From Acestrorhynchus altus (lineage: Eukaryota; Chordata; Actinopteri; Characiformes; Acestrorhynchidae): a stretch of DNA of 64,000 nucleotides. Position numbers and translations under genes: made by a program. The notes under the pieces are model-generated. The model was not told where the DNA came from. It saw only the letters and a program-made list of their open reading frames with translations, and ran no database searches. This document shows positions 1-13,508 of this stretch, in pieces (within the stretch, counting starts at the first letter, position 1; every line of letters begins with the position of its first letter). The stretch lies in contig CM067502.1 of assembly GCA_034509495.1 (NCBI GenBank), forward strand, positions 50,231,098 through 50,295,097, in the 5' to 3' direction.

Positions 1-41
1 TAATATTATATAATAATAACAATAATAATAATAATAATAAC

Positions 42-82
<41 letters not shown>
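1..82. repeat. (AAT)n microsatellite
   Basis: Near-continuous AAT trinucleotides with occasional AAC, running off the left edge. Confidence 0.95.
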
Positions 83-83
<1 letters not shown>

Positions 84-1390
84 TCAGTGTCTGTATATGA
101 TGGTATCAGCATGGGCTGTTCTCTGTCTCCCCCTTCAGGTAAGACAAGAGTACATGATGTAATAGTCTGCCGCAGAAGAGGATGCCACAGATTCACCACC
201 AGCCAATCCCAGCAGCAGCCGGAGTGCGTGATACGGGCGGCGAACCGTCTACGTTCTGCGAGGTTCGATTTCAGAAGCGTCTGGAAGTCATTTAAATTAA
301 AAGTAAAGCGCGTTTGCGTCTCCGTCACGTCTTTAAAGGCATTTAAAGTCAACACCACTGTCAACACAGGACCACTGCCTGACAAAGTGGAACCAAAACG
401 GCTCTTATTGTTTTTAGCACCCAATGTTTCATCCTTTGCTTTTGACATTTGTTTTAAACCCTGGTGTTTGACCCACTCTTAAAGGATCATCGTGTTTGAT
501 TTTCAGAGACCTCTGAAGCGCTCGGAAGTGCGGGAGTGATATGATCCTACTCAACCTCTCAAGCTGTGTGCTTTGCTGGACTGGGTGACAGCGAGGGAGC
601 TTCTTCTTACCTGTATTTACAGCAGCCAATAAGGGCTCAGCCACGTCTTCCATTCAGCCAACAGGAGAGCAGAGGTGTGGAAAGCACGACCTCGTCCGGT
701 CCACTCTGCTGCCTCCAGTTTGGGGGTCATTTGCTTAGTGGGTCGAAACGAGACCTAAAGAACCGAATTTGATCAGAAAACACGTAAATCGAACACACTG
801 AACCTCAGCGCTGCGTCTGCTTCTGCGCGAGCCAATGAGCAGAACTCATACGATTGACCTTCAGTTAAGTGACCTGATATTTAAGATGTACCAACAGTAT
901 TGACCTTAACAGGCCCAGAGTGACCCTGTCCAGTCGGGCTGCATCGACAGAGCTGAAATAAATCCACTAAAGGCTCTGAAGGACAAATTTACAGCTACTT
1001 GTATTTTTTTATTGTTAATTTTTAAAACAAAGAACATAAAAACAGATCAAAGACGAATAAAGTTGAAAACTATTTAATCAAATTGTAAAATTTGATCGTA
1101 ACTTGTTTTAATATTAATATTAATGTGATGACAGACTCACACTAAATCGTTGTAGGCCCCTGATTTGGCTCCTGGGGTCCAGTGTTAGGTTTACCGTTTA
1201 AAACAGGAAGGGTTTTAAAGGTGTTTTAATTCCAGTTAAAACTCTTTATTCACTCTGTCTTTAGTAAATATTACACTTCATCCTCTAATGATGGGGCATT
1301 TTACTGTTGATGACCTTGATTTCTATCCTCTATCAAAGGCAGCTCATGCTTTGATTTAAATTCACCTTTCCATTTGAAACTCTTAGCCAT

Positions 1391-1550
1391 GATTATTATT
1401 ATTATTATTGTGTATTAATGATAATAATGTTATTAATAATATTAACAATATTATTAATATTAATATTATTATTATTATTATTATTATTTTCATTATTATT
1501 TTAAATTATTTTTTTATTTTATTTTTTTATTATTAATATTAATATTAATA
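1391..1550. repeat. (ATT)n-rich simple sequence
   Basis: Imperfect ATT/TTA runs with interspersed poly-T. No coding content. Confidence 0.85.
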
Positions 1551-2940
1551 TGAGTGTAGTGATGAGGATAGTGATGTTGATTGTACAGAGGCGAGCATTT
1601 TGGCTCAGATATATCATCTGTTGTATTAAGTACAGTTACTGTTCATTAATTGAATTAATTCCTTAATAACAGACATTAAGATTGCTGTCACAACCACGAG
1701 AACCAGAGACAAGCTTTTAAGTGCTTAAATATATTCACAAGCGTATTTATTGTAAAAACAGGGTGTAAAAATCGTATGTAGACAGATCTTTATAGGTTGG
1801 AAGGTCTGTCCAGCCCTGTAACTGTGTTCCTTTGCGAGCTGTCTGTTACCGAGGAGACTCAATACCTTTCTACTTTATATGCTGTTAAAAACAAAGCTGT
1901 AAATGTGTGTTTCGTTGGATGTGATGTCATACCTGTTCACCAGTTTTCCTTTTTCAGTTTCAAAGGAAGAAGCGTCCCGTCAGTTCTTCCTCCTCCTCCA
2001 TGAGCGCTGAGTGTTCTTCTTCTTCTTAACCTTGGTTCCTAAAATAGCGGTAGTTCTTCAAATGAGGAGGATTTTTTATTTTTATCACGAGCACTTTTAT
2101 TCTTCTTGTAGAAATGTCAGCTTTGTTTCAGTTGATGTTGATCTATATTTACTGTTTTTAAGACTTTCTATATTTTAGGGAGATTTTATTGTTTTTTGTA
2201 CTTGATTTTGAGCTTTTTTGTAGAAGTTCTGTTGTCTTAAGGTTGCACTTCCAGTGAAGCTGAGGGCCGAGCCCTGGTCAGGTACTTCATTAAAACCGAA
2301 ATGAGAAACTCTCAGTCGTAACTGTTTCTTTGGTTGGGATCAGATTTCAGCTGTGTGTCATTTTTACTCTTGAATCATCACTTTATGTCTAAACAGAAAC
2401 AGTATTAAAGGAGGATGAAGTATGAATATAAATACAGTCAATCATATACAGAAGATAATATTAAAATACTATTATATAGTTCTAATGTCTATTCTATTAT
2501 GTCAAACATAAACCAGTCAAAAAAATAGAAATTTTAATCAGAAATTGAGAACAAAAATGTTACATAAAGAAGAGCAACATGTCTGGTGTAGCTTTGATAT
2601 TCAGACTTTGAGTTAAATAACTTGATGGAAATGGAGGGACTTGATTTATGACATTAATTTATTACTAATTTTATTAATTTTATTTGGTATTTAAATAAGA
2701 TTTTCTAAATTGATTTTTAGCTTTATTTTTAAATGAGCAGATTCTTAAATTGCACATGAATTAAAATGAAAATTAGATTTTTCACAAGTGAAAAATTAAT
2801 AAAATAAATACTATATTAAGTAATATATTAAGTACATATATTATGTAATATATTATTTGGAGGTGAGGTAATGCAGGACCTACAGGAATCTCAGCATAAA
2901 TGATCGAGATGGGCATGGCCATCTGATCTGATTTACACAC

Positions 2941-3296
2941 TTTAATAATAATAACAATAATAATAATAATAATAATAATAATGATCATGATGATAATAAT
3001 AATAATTATTATAATAACAATAATAATAATAATAATAACAATAATAATAATAATAATAACAATAATAACAATAATAATAATAATAACAATAATAATAATG
3101 ATAATAATAATAATAATAATAATAACAATGTAATAATAATGATAATAATAATAATAATAATAATGATAATATTGTGTGTAATGTGACAATAACGTAATAA
3201 TAATAACAATAATAACAATAATAATAATAATAACAATAATAATAATGATAATATGTAATAATAATAATAATAATAACAATAATAATAATAATGATA

Positions 3297-3351
<55 letters not shown>

Positions 3352-3352
3352 C
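2941..3352. repeat. Compound (AAT)/(AAC) microsatellite, ~410 bp
   Basis: Long imperfect AAT array interrupted by AAC and ATG units. The long poly-Leu/poly-Ile open frames on the minus strand are translations of this repeat and not genes. Confidence 0.95.
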
Positions 3353-3689
3353 AGTTTGGATGTCCTTTATTATTTGTGTGATTTATGTATCACTATTAAT
3401 CCATTCTCAGGACTTTTGTTCTGAAATCTGATCAAAGACAGATGTTCACTGGAAGCTCCTTTTCTGAGCTGAATTGATGGATCAGACTATGATGAGACCC
3501 GGTCTCATCTCTATTCTGAGTCTGCAGGTGGTTCTGATATGTGCACCGTATTTGTAGGACCAACAGAAATGTTCCAAAATGACCTGGAACATAATCTTAC
3601 ACTGACCTTCATACATACAGGATCTACATGACTCTCCTGTTCCAGCTGCTCAGTCCTGCTGTGAACATCTCACCAGTCAGGACATGCAG

Positions 3690-3907
3690 AACAGGAGCAA
3701 GCTCAGCTTCCCTGAAGCTCAGCACAGAAGAGTGGGAGGGGTTATGGGTGAGGAGGAGGGTCTTGGATTTGGATGGTGGGCGTGGCTATCTCTAAACCAG
3801 TCAGAGCTGTGTGTAGATGAGAGTGAGTTTGGGAAAGTCTGGTTTCTAGGTCTGCAGCTCCTTTTGGAAGAGAAGCCAGAGGAACAGCAGAGAGACCTAC
3901 AAGGAGG
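3690..3907 (+). other. slc27a1: Probable 5' UTR exon and promoter region of slc27a1
   Basis: GC-richer segment between two repeat tracts. It ends in AGG|GTGAGC, a strong splice donor at 3908, directly followed by a GT repeat. The first coding exon, at 4484, is preceded by a long pyrimidine tract and TAG, so an upstream non-coding exon is required; this is the best candidate. The left edge (transcription start) is a guess. A G-rich stretch including GGGAGGGG and GGGCGTGG near 3735-3785 could bind Sp/KLF factors. Confidence 0.5.
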
Positions 3908-3912
3908 GTGAG

Positions 3913-3913
<1 letters not shown>

Positions 3914-3970
<57 letters not shown>

Positions 3971-3975
3971 ACTAC

Positions 3976-4025
<50 letters not shown>
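3914..4025. repeat. (GT)n then (AAT)n microsatellites
   Basis: About 55 bp of GT dinucleotides followed by about 50 bp of AAT trinucleotides, at the start of the inferred slc27a1 5' UTR intron. Confidence 0.95.
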
Positions 4026-4027
<2 letters not shown>

Positions 4028-4029
4028 GA

Positions 4030-4480
4030 GTGATGTACAGTCTCTTCACTTCTGTCCTCTTCTTGTTTCTTCTCTTCATGTCTCATCTAATCTCGTCTCC
4101 TTACTTCTCTTCTTCTCTTCACTTCTCTTTTCTATCATCTATTCTCTTCTTTTCTTGTTGCTTCTGGTCTCTTCTCTTTCTGTCTCCTCTCCTCTTGTCA
4201 TCTGTTCTCTCTTCCTGTCTCATCTTGTCTTATGTCTTCTTGTCTCATCTCTTCCCTCTCCTCTTCTTCCCCTCACTTCTCATCTCGTCTCATCTCATCT
4301 TTTATTACCTGTCCTCTCTTCTCCTTCACTATTATGCTTATCCCGTCTCAACTCTTCTCTCCGCTCTTCTGCTTTTAACTTCTCTTCTTGTGTCTTTTCA
4401 TCTCGTCTCTTCTCTTTCCTCTCTCTTCTCTTCTCTTCTGGTCTCTTCTCTTCTGGTCTCTTCTCCTCTTTCTTATGCTG
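4030..4480. repeat. Pyrimidine-rich (TCTCTTC-type) tract
   Basis: About 450 bp, almost all C and T on the plus strand, built from CTCTTC, CTCATCT and TCGTCTC variants. It ends in the acceptor TAG at 4481-4483, so it acts as an exceptionally long polypyrimidine tract before the first coding exon of slc27a1. Open frames here are low-complexity Leu/Ser translations. Confidence 0.85.
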
Positions 4481-4484
4481 TAGG

Positions 4485-6974
4485 ATGGATGGAGCAGGCC
4501 GTGTGCGTGGGCCGTTGTCGGTGGTCTCGGTTGGAGTTGTGAGGTATCTGGGTGTTTGCTGGAAGTGGAGTTTTGCAGTTGGGTTCGGAGTCTATTTGTG
4601 TTCAGGAGGATGGAGCTTCATATACACTGCAGCTCGCACCATCCGGAGAGACATCAGGTACATCTGTTCGCTCTCTCTCTCTTCTCTCTCATGTTTCTGT
4701 ATTTACATCCTCTCCTCCCATCTCGTCTTCTCTTCTTGTTCTTCCCTGACTTCTCTGTTTCCTTGTCCCCCAGTGGTCTGTGGGTTCTGATACGTGTGAA
4801 GCGCATCGTCCGTGCTTATCTCCGCCAAGGGAGCACCATCCCGTCCATCTTCTCTGAGCGGGTGGCCCTGCACCCGGATAAACCTGCACTGGTGGAGGAG
4901 GCCACGGGGGAAGTGTGGAGCTTCTCTGAGCTGGACAGGCGCTCGGATGCAGTGGGCCGCTGGGCTCTGGAGCAGGGCTGGAAGGCCGGGGACGTGGTGG
5001 CTGTGTTTATGGAGGGTCGACCGTTGATGGTGGCCATATGGCTTGGACTGGCCAAAGTGGGTGTGGAGGCGGCCCTCATTAACTTTAACCTGCGCAAAGA
5101 TTCACTCCTCCACTGCCTGGACGTGTCCGAGGCACATGGAATAGTGTTCGGGACAGAGCTACTGGATGGTAAGTAGGGTTTGTTTTAGGGAAAAGTCCTA
5201 AGAAATCCTTGATCTAAGTAATGCAACATCCAAGAACCAGGTTTCTGGTCCCTAGAGACACACTAATACATATTGGAGGACAACAGTGATGAGTTGGTTC
5301 CATTGTCTCAGATCCATGACAAGTCTAAACGTTTGCCTTCCATTTGTCTTCATGGATGGTGGGTCAACCCTTTAACGCCATACTTAAAGCTCAAAGAGAC
5401 ACTTGTCCACATACTGCTGCCATCTCAAGAGCTCACCTTGAAGACGCAGATACTATGGCACGGTCTCCAGGCTGCCTGAAAAGAACAGAGGAACTGTGTT
5501 CTCTGGAATGATGGAGCTCCATCCAGTACTTTTGGGATGAGTTGAGGAGTTAGGGATGAGGTCAGTGGTGATCATCCAACATCCTGACCTGAGTAACTCT
5601 TTGTTCTATTTACTGAATGCAGTCAAATCCTTACAGCAATGTTCTAGAATCTAGTAGAAAGTCTGTAGAATCAGTGAATGAGCAGGTGTCCCAATACTTT
5701 AGTGACTATACTCTCTCTCTCTGTCTCTCTCTCTTTCTGTAGCGGTGGTGGAGATCAGTGACTCTCTGGCTTGCCGTATGAAGCTATTCCGGACAGGTCC
5801 TTTTCCTGCTGGCTGCTTGCCCTCCGATCTTCTGGTCCAGGATCTGGACCTTCAGCTGGCAAACACACCCCAAACACCACCACCAGTCACACACAGCAAG
5901 GGCTTCAACGGTGAGCACAGGGCTGATTTCTGTAAAGAACCGATGGTAGTTCTATGGCATTTTTCAAGGAACTTCTTGTAGGACCTGCACTTTGAAGTAT
6001 ATGGGCATCCCGTAGCAGCAGGTGTCCCAATACTTCTGTCCATAAAGTGTATTTGGGAATTCTTCAGTAGATGTAGTGTTGTCTTTGAGGAAAAATGAAG
6101 ATAAACAGTCATTGTGGCATGTGCAACAGATGGACACCCGTCCAGCTGTATAGACTCATAACTAAATGGGCTCATTAGATATTTTTTGATGGTTAAGAAG
6201 GTCAGGAAGCATTTTTCACGTCTCCAGGAAGGACGTGTGAGAAAATGAGGCTGCATTAAAAGTGAACCTAAGCCAAAATGTCCAAAAAGCACCATTAAAG
6301 AGGTCAAGCTTTGGCAGATGGATGAAGGTTGTCCTGCAGTACCTCTTTGACCTTTGGTAGGATGTTGCTTCTTTCGCCTCATATCCTTCCTTCAAATTCC
6401 CAATCTGATGATTGGTATGGAATTATGGGAGTCTTTAAAGCCAAAATGTTTTGTAAAAATTCCAATCTAGCCTCAATCGTGTCCTCTTTAGGGTGACATC
6501 TGTGTAGATTTAGACCCCGTTCACAGCTGGGTCCAGTGTCCAGCACAAAGTATAGATATGCGATGCACTAAAATCGCATTCAGAGGTGGTCAGAGACGCA
6601 TGTCACCACATTGTTATTGTAAAGTGAATGCCAAAGTGTCTCGATGTGTCCCTGACATGGGCACAGCACTGCCCACATCAACTGCGTCCACCCTCATACA
6701 AACTAATAATAGAAAGACGAGGCACTCATTGCTAAAAAAATAGGTCTCATATCGGTGTCGTTAATTTATGCATGCAGTGTCCCTCCTCCAGCAGACATGA
6801 TCTGAGAAATCCAAACACAAGTTTTGTCAGTCCTTTGTGATCTGATCTCTCAGGACACCTTAATGCCAGGAGTGAACGAGGCCTCCAACCATGTTTTTAC
6901 CTCAATCACAGAATATTTTTATATACGACCACGATCAGACAGTCAGAATGTCCTCGGTCTTCATAAGGCAGAAA

Positions 6975-7021
<47 letters not shown>

Positions 7022-7297
7022 AACATGCACTACATAACTGTAATGTTTTTCACTAGAACAGTTCGATGTCTCCACATGTCCTCACAAATATTTCAGGTGT
7101 TGTAAACATAAACGACCCACCCAACACTCTCTCTCTCTCTCTCTCTTTCTCTCTGTCTGTCTCTCTCTCTGTGTCTCTCTGTCTCTCTCTCTCACTCTCT
7201 CTCTCTCTTAATGTCGGTCTCTCTCTGTCTCTCTCTCTCTCTCTCTCTGTGTCTCTCTGTCTCTCTCTCTCACTCTCTCTCTCTCTTAATGTCGGTC

Positions 7298-7336
<39 letters not shown>

Positions 7337-7477
7337 CTCTCTGTCTCTGTCTCTCTCTCTCTGTCTCTCGCTCTCTCTCTTTCACTCTCTCTCTGTCTCT
7401 CTTTCTTTCTCTCTGTCTGTCTCTCTCAATCTCTCTCTCTGTCTCTCTCTCTCTTTCTCTCTGTCTCTCTGTCTGTC

Positions 7478-7523
<46 letters not shown>

Positions 7524-7609
7524 TTTCTCTCTCTCTGTCTCTCTGTCTGTCTCTCTCTGTCTCTCTCTCTCTCTGTCTCTCTCTCTCTCTCTCTCTGTCT
7601 CTCTGTCTG

Positions 7610-7674
<65 letters not shown>

Positions 7675-9579
7675 CTATATGGGCGAACACAGCAGGAAAA
7701 CCTCCAACTGAACAAACAACCTCCTACACTTCACTCACAGCCAGTGAAAACACAGCTGCAGAGAGAAAAAGAGACAGAACTGTGTAAATGTTTAGTAGCC
7801 TTTGAATATCAGAATGAAATCTCAGGGGCTTTTGTCTTGATGAAGATGACCAATGAATCTGTGTGTGGAGGCACCGTGGTCACCGTCACGCATCATGTTC
7901 CATTAATGAGGTTCTGCAACCAGTGGTTCTACCTTTTCTGAACACACACTCCGGTGCTCTGTTCCAACAGGACGACGCTCGTCCACACACTGCTGCCGTC
8001 TCAAGATCTCGTCTTGAAGACACAGATACTACGCCGTGGTCGGTCTCATCTCCAGACCTGTCCCTGATTGAAAATGTGTGGGACGCTATTGGACGCTCTA
8101 GCAACACTCCACCCCTACCACACCATCTGCAGAACTGAGTGAGGACATTCAAGCTGCATGGGATGGATCATCACAGGACACCATTAGGAACCTCTACACC
8201 TCCATGCAGAGACGTCTGGCGTGTTGTGTTAAACCCGACGCCGTCCTGAGAGACACCACTTCTGTATGAGTAGATCAATAAATATTGTAGTTGGACTGTG
8301 TTTTCTGGAATGACGGAGCTCCATCAGTACTTTTGGGATGACTTAGAGTGGTAATCAACGTATTCCCTGGACAGGTGTCTCTGACTGAGCAGGTCTCCCG
8401 ATACATTTGTCCATATAGCTTATATGGAACAGTTATAACAACGACACAACTCTCAGTGTGAATGTGAGAGAGAGGCAGAGAGAATGAGAGAGATGTGGAG
8501 GGGGAAGCGCGAGAGTGAGGGGGGGGGTTGAGTTTCTCTTGTGCTGTGTGGGTGAAAGTGGGGAAAAGGTTACATTCCTGCCAAGTGCAGAGCAGTAGTG
8601 AATGAAAGAGCAAGAGAAAGAGTGAGAGATGAATACAAATGCAGAGAGGAGAAAGAGAGAGGGAAAGCGAGGGAATTGGGTGGTGGGGAAAGCCGGGTTC
8701 CTTCCAGAAAACAGAGGAAATGTTCTCTGTTTGAGTTTCTCGCTGAGGAATAAGAGAAGTAAAGCCAGAGTGTGTGGAAAAGAAAAGAGAGGGAAGAAGA
8801 GGAGATAGAGTGACAGAGGTAAAGAGAGGAGAACAGAAGCAGGACAGAATGAGAGAATGGTAATGAGGCTCCGGGGAAAGAAAGAACAGGGAGGGGAGAA
8901 ACTCGAGACAGGGACGGTAGGGGACGAAAATTAAAGGGCCATGTTAGGGAAAACTGAACTTCCCTGAACATTCCCTCTCTGCTGTGAAATAAAAGTGAGT
9001 GAAAGGATGAGTTTTCTTTCCAAGAGCGCTAGAACCCTGCTAGAACCCTCTAACCTGGATACAACATGAAATATGGTTGGTCATGGAGGTACAGGTTCCA
9101 TACGGCATCCTGCAGAACATTTATCCTCAGATGCTCCGATTGGCGATAAACTGAGGCCAAAGAAGGGATGCAGTCTGGCGGAGACATTTCTGGGGAACCC
9201 TTTCTGTGTGGGAGCATTATCCTGCTGAAAAATGACATGAGAGGGAACACGTGTCTGCAGGATGTCCTGCACGTATCGCTGAGCTGTATCGCATCACCAC
9301 TAGGGTCGACTGATTGTCATATGCAATGGATCTTTGGATCATCACACCAGTGTTTGGACCAGTGTCTCTCCACAGCAAAGACGGGAAGCGTTGACCATGA
9401 AACCTCCCTCCTCAAACACGACTGTCTTCAGAGCCGAAACTGGTTCTGGATTCGTCAGTAAAGACTAAAGCTGGTGTAAACGTGGGCTGGTTCACTGAAA
9501 AGCATCAAGGTTCTTATAAGCTCGGAACCAAGAGTTCTTTTGGTGGAACAGAGCTCATTCCACATTGGTGGAAAAGGGT

Positions 9580-9621
<42 letters not shown>

Positions 9622-9701
9622 GTGAAAGGGTTGAATAGACATTAGATAATCCCCATCTGACCTTGCCAGCCAACATATTCAGTGTGAGAGTGTGTGTATT
9701 A

Positions 9702-9751
<50 letters not shown>

Positions 9752-10822
9752 ATGCTCTCTGTAGACAGGCTGTTCTACATCTACACCTCAGGTACCACAG
9801 GTTTACCCAAAGCTGCCATCGTAGTTCACAGCAGGTCAGTTTAACGTTGTATTCAATACGTAATAATCACGTTGTTCTAATGACCTCATTTGTTGGTTGT
9901 AGTTTAATCGTTTATCTTCTGCTGTGTTTCTGTTTTTCGTGTTCCGCTCCTGTGGGTTTAGGTTCTACCGCATTGCAGCGTTTGGGTACTACTCCTTTAA
10001 ACTGCGGCCCGATGACATCATCTACACCTGCCTACCTCTGTACCACTCGGCAGGTGTGTATATATATATCAGGCCACGCCTACATCAGGAAACACCTGCT
10101 TGTACGTCCACTCACTGGCCGCTTTATTAGAAACACCCACCTTGTGCTTCATCGCTGGCCACTTTATTAGAAACATCTATCTGCTGAGCATCAGGACTTA
10201 AAGGATCTGCTGTAACATTAGTCTTGGTACCTTCAGGGGTTTTGTGGAGGCCATGTCTCACCAGGTGTTTTGGTGGCACAAGGTGGGCAGGTGGTTTTAA
10301 TGTTATGGCTGTTGTATGTGTGTATGATCCATGGGAATCATGCAGATGTTTAGGTAAGAACGATGTTTAATCAGCCAATGAGCTTGGTCACTGTCCTGGT
10401 CTCCTAGGTAACATCATGGGGGTGGGTCAGTGTCTGGTGCATGGTCTGACAGTGGTGGTCAGAAGGAAGTTCTCCGCCAGTCGCTTCTGGGACGACTGCG
10501 TCCGATACAACTGCACTGTGAGTGTTATGGTGTCCCCACATCCGGCCTAAATGGACTTTTACATGGAAACCATTAAAACCTCATTGTTGTGTGTGTGTGT
10601 GTGTGTGTCTACAGGTGGTCCAGTACATTGGTGAGATCTGTCGTTATCTGTTGTCCCAGCCAGTGCGTCCCTCTGAGGCCAGCCACCGCGTTCGCCTCGC
10701 TATTGGAAACGGGCTTCGGCCCAACGTGTGGGAGGCGTTTGTCAGACGCTTCAATATGAAACAGATCGGAGAGTTTTACGGAGCGACAGAGTGCAACTGC
10801 AGCATCGCCAACCTGGATGGCA

Positions 10823-10873
<51 letters not shown>

Positions 10874-13293
10874 TTGATTGTGACCTGGTGTTTAGGGAAC
10901 CAGTCTTGTGACTGCCCACTGCTCCGGGGATGTGTGCTCGCTGCCCCCTAGTGTGTAAATACACTGTATTGTAACATCAGTTAGTTATTACTGATTAATT
11001 GATTAATTGAAGTTAGTAAAATGGTGGTAAAATTACAAAACAATCACAAAAGATTCATATCTCTTCTAAAATAACTCGCATTTTTAAAAATACAGACATT
11101 GAAAAAAAAAACTGCCCTGAAATTTTAAAAGCAGTCAAATATTCCTGCAGTAATTAAAAACGACTTTAGATTTAAAAGTGATTCTTGGTTAGAAATGGTT
11201 CTAAAATTCAAGTTTACTGTAAGATTTTAAAAGTGGTTAAGAATTGTAATCATTTCTTAAATGGTCAGATTACTGTGAAAGTTCAAAACTGACATGTATT
11301 TTTAAACCGATTAGATCTGAACTTTATATATTAATCAAAATTATTATATAAATAGTGAATAAAGCTTTAAATCCTCACTTTAAACTACAATTTTAAATAA
11401 AACAATCATTTAAAAAATGGAAAGATCTTCCATATGATTTTTAAAAGTAAATAAAAATAGCTGTAACTGCTGATTTTGAAACTATTACTTTAAAAATTTT
11501 AATCATTAAAAAAATGTTTTACAATTTCTCAAAAAGAGCCAAAGTTTTGAGACATTTTGCTTTCTTTGTCCAGATGGGGGCGTGTGGCTTCAACAGCATG
11601 ATCTTACCCAGCGTTTACCCCATCAGACTGCTGAAGGTGAATGAAGAGAGCATGGAGCTCGTCAGAGACAGCGGGGGGCTCTGTATCACCTGCAGACCAG
11701 GTGCGACATATGACCACAAACCCTGTCCATAAGTATTTGAACAGTGACAGCGTTTAAGGACTTTTGTCTCTAGATGGACGTGTAATGGTGCGCTATTCTA
11801 CTGTGCGGCGGCTCCTGCACTCATGTGACCTTCCCTTCGGTGTGTCTAATGTCCACGTGTGTTAATGTTGTAGGTGAACCAGGGGTACTGGTTGGACGAA
11901 TCAACCAGCAGGACCCTCTGCGGAGGTTTGATGGTTATGCAAATCAAGAGGCAACGAATAAGAAGATTGTACACAATGTGTTTCAGAAGGGTGACTCCGC
12001 CTACCTGTCAGGTACTGACCAGCATGGTTTCGGTATCTACGAGTACCAGTGTTTTGTGAGGGCTTGTGTATCGGTCATACACTGGACACAGGTTTAGAAA
12101 GTGTGGGTCTGCAGTTCTACAGTGAAGGAAGATGAAGGTGATCAGGATCAATAACTGATGATAACTGTAGTCTGATCTGATCAATAATTATTGATCTACT
12201 CATACAGAAGTGGTGTCTCTCAGGACAGCGTCGGGTTTAACGCAACACGCCAGACGTCTCTGCATGGAGGTGTAGAGGTTCCTAATGGTGTCCTGTGATG
12301 ATCCATCCCATGCAGCTTGAATGTTCTCACTCAGTTCTGCAGATGGTGTGGTAGGGGTGGAGTGTTGATAGAGCGTCCAATAGCGTCCCACACATTTTCA
12401 ATCAGGGACAGGTCTGGAGATGAGACCGACCACAGCGTAGTGTCTGTGTCTTCAAGACGAGATCTTGAGACGGCAGCAATGTGTGGACGAGCGTTGTCCT
12501 GTTGGAATAGAGCACCGGAGTGTGTGTTCAGAGAAGGTAGAACCAAGGTTGCAGAACCTCATTAAGGTAACGTGTGTCTGTTAAAGCGTCTGTGATGAAG
12601 ATCAAAGGTGATCTGGCATCGTTTGGATAGTTGCCCCACTTGGTAGCATCTAAGGTTCACGTCTTTATTGCAGACCTGAATCATCACACACTCCTCTCAA
12701 ACTGTTTGAAGGTGTTCAGTGTTCACTAGACTTGCTGATGTGGTTTCTGACACTGTAAGATTATTCCTGTAACAGCGTCTCTCTCTCAGGTGATTTGATG
12801 GTGATGGACAAACTCGGCTACATATATTTCCGAGACCGCAGTGGGGACACGTTCCGTTGGCGAGGTGAAAACGTGTCCACCACCGAGGTGGAAGGAATTC
12901 TGAGTGGTCTACTGAACCAGGCCGACGTAGCAGTGTACGGAGTTTCGGTTCCAGGTCAGTTCCGGTGTTGCAGTTACACGTTGCGGAGGTTGGGGAGGAC
13001 GTGGGTGGGGGTCGTGCTCCAAATGCAGACAGACGCTATAACTTACATATCTGACCACTCTGACCTCGTCTCCACGTTCTTACTGTCTCCTCCCTCTCTG
13101 TTCCTCTCTCCTCAGGTGTGGAGGGGAAGGCAGGTATGGCTGCCATTGCAGAGAGCACAGGCACTTTTGACTGTGAGACGTTCCTGCAGGACATGCAGAA
13201 GACCCTCCCATCGTACGCCCGCCCCCTTTTCTTACGCCTTTCACCCGAAGTGGACACAACAGGTTAGAGAGAGAACCTTTAAAACAGTTTCAA

Positions 13294-13332
<39 letters not shown>

Positions 13333-13395
13333 GTCTCGCTCTCTGTCTCTCTCTCTCTCTCACTGTAGCTCTCTCTCTCTGTCTCTCTCTCTCTG

Positions 13396-13429
<34 letters not shown>

Positions 13430-13444
13430 TCTCTCTCACTGTAG

Positions 13445-13508
<64 letters not shown>

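Larger units (their letters stand above)
1..3600. other. Repeat-rich region with no recognised gene
   Basis: AT-rich sequence dominated by AAT/ATT microsatellites (1-82, 1391-1550, 2941-3355). No open frame longer than about 130 codons resembles a known protein. Two places look like 3'-terminal exons: a good polypyrimidine tract and CAG at 136-138, and another at 1955-1957 followed by a short open frame to a TAA at 2027. An AATAAA lies near 956. The region may hold the 3' end and UTR of a plus-strand gene that begins outside the window, but I cannot identify it. Confidence 0.5.

Noticed and set aside
2782..3279. Long Ile/Leu-rich frames on the minus strand
   Set aside because: Direct translations of the AAT/AAC microsatellite.
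7053..7941. Arg/Glu-rich and Ser/Leu-rich frames over 200 codons
   Set aside because: Both strands of the CT microsatellite; no splice or domain support.
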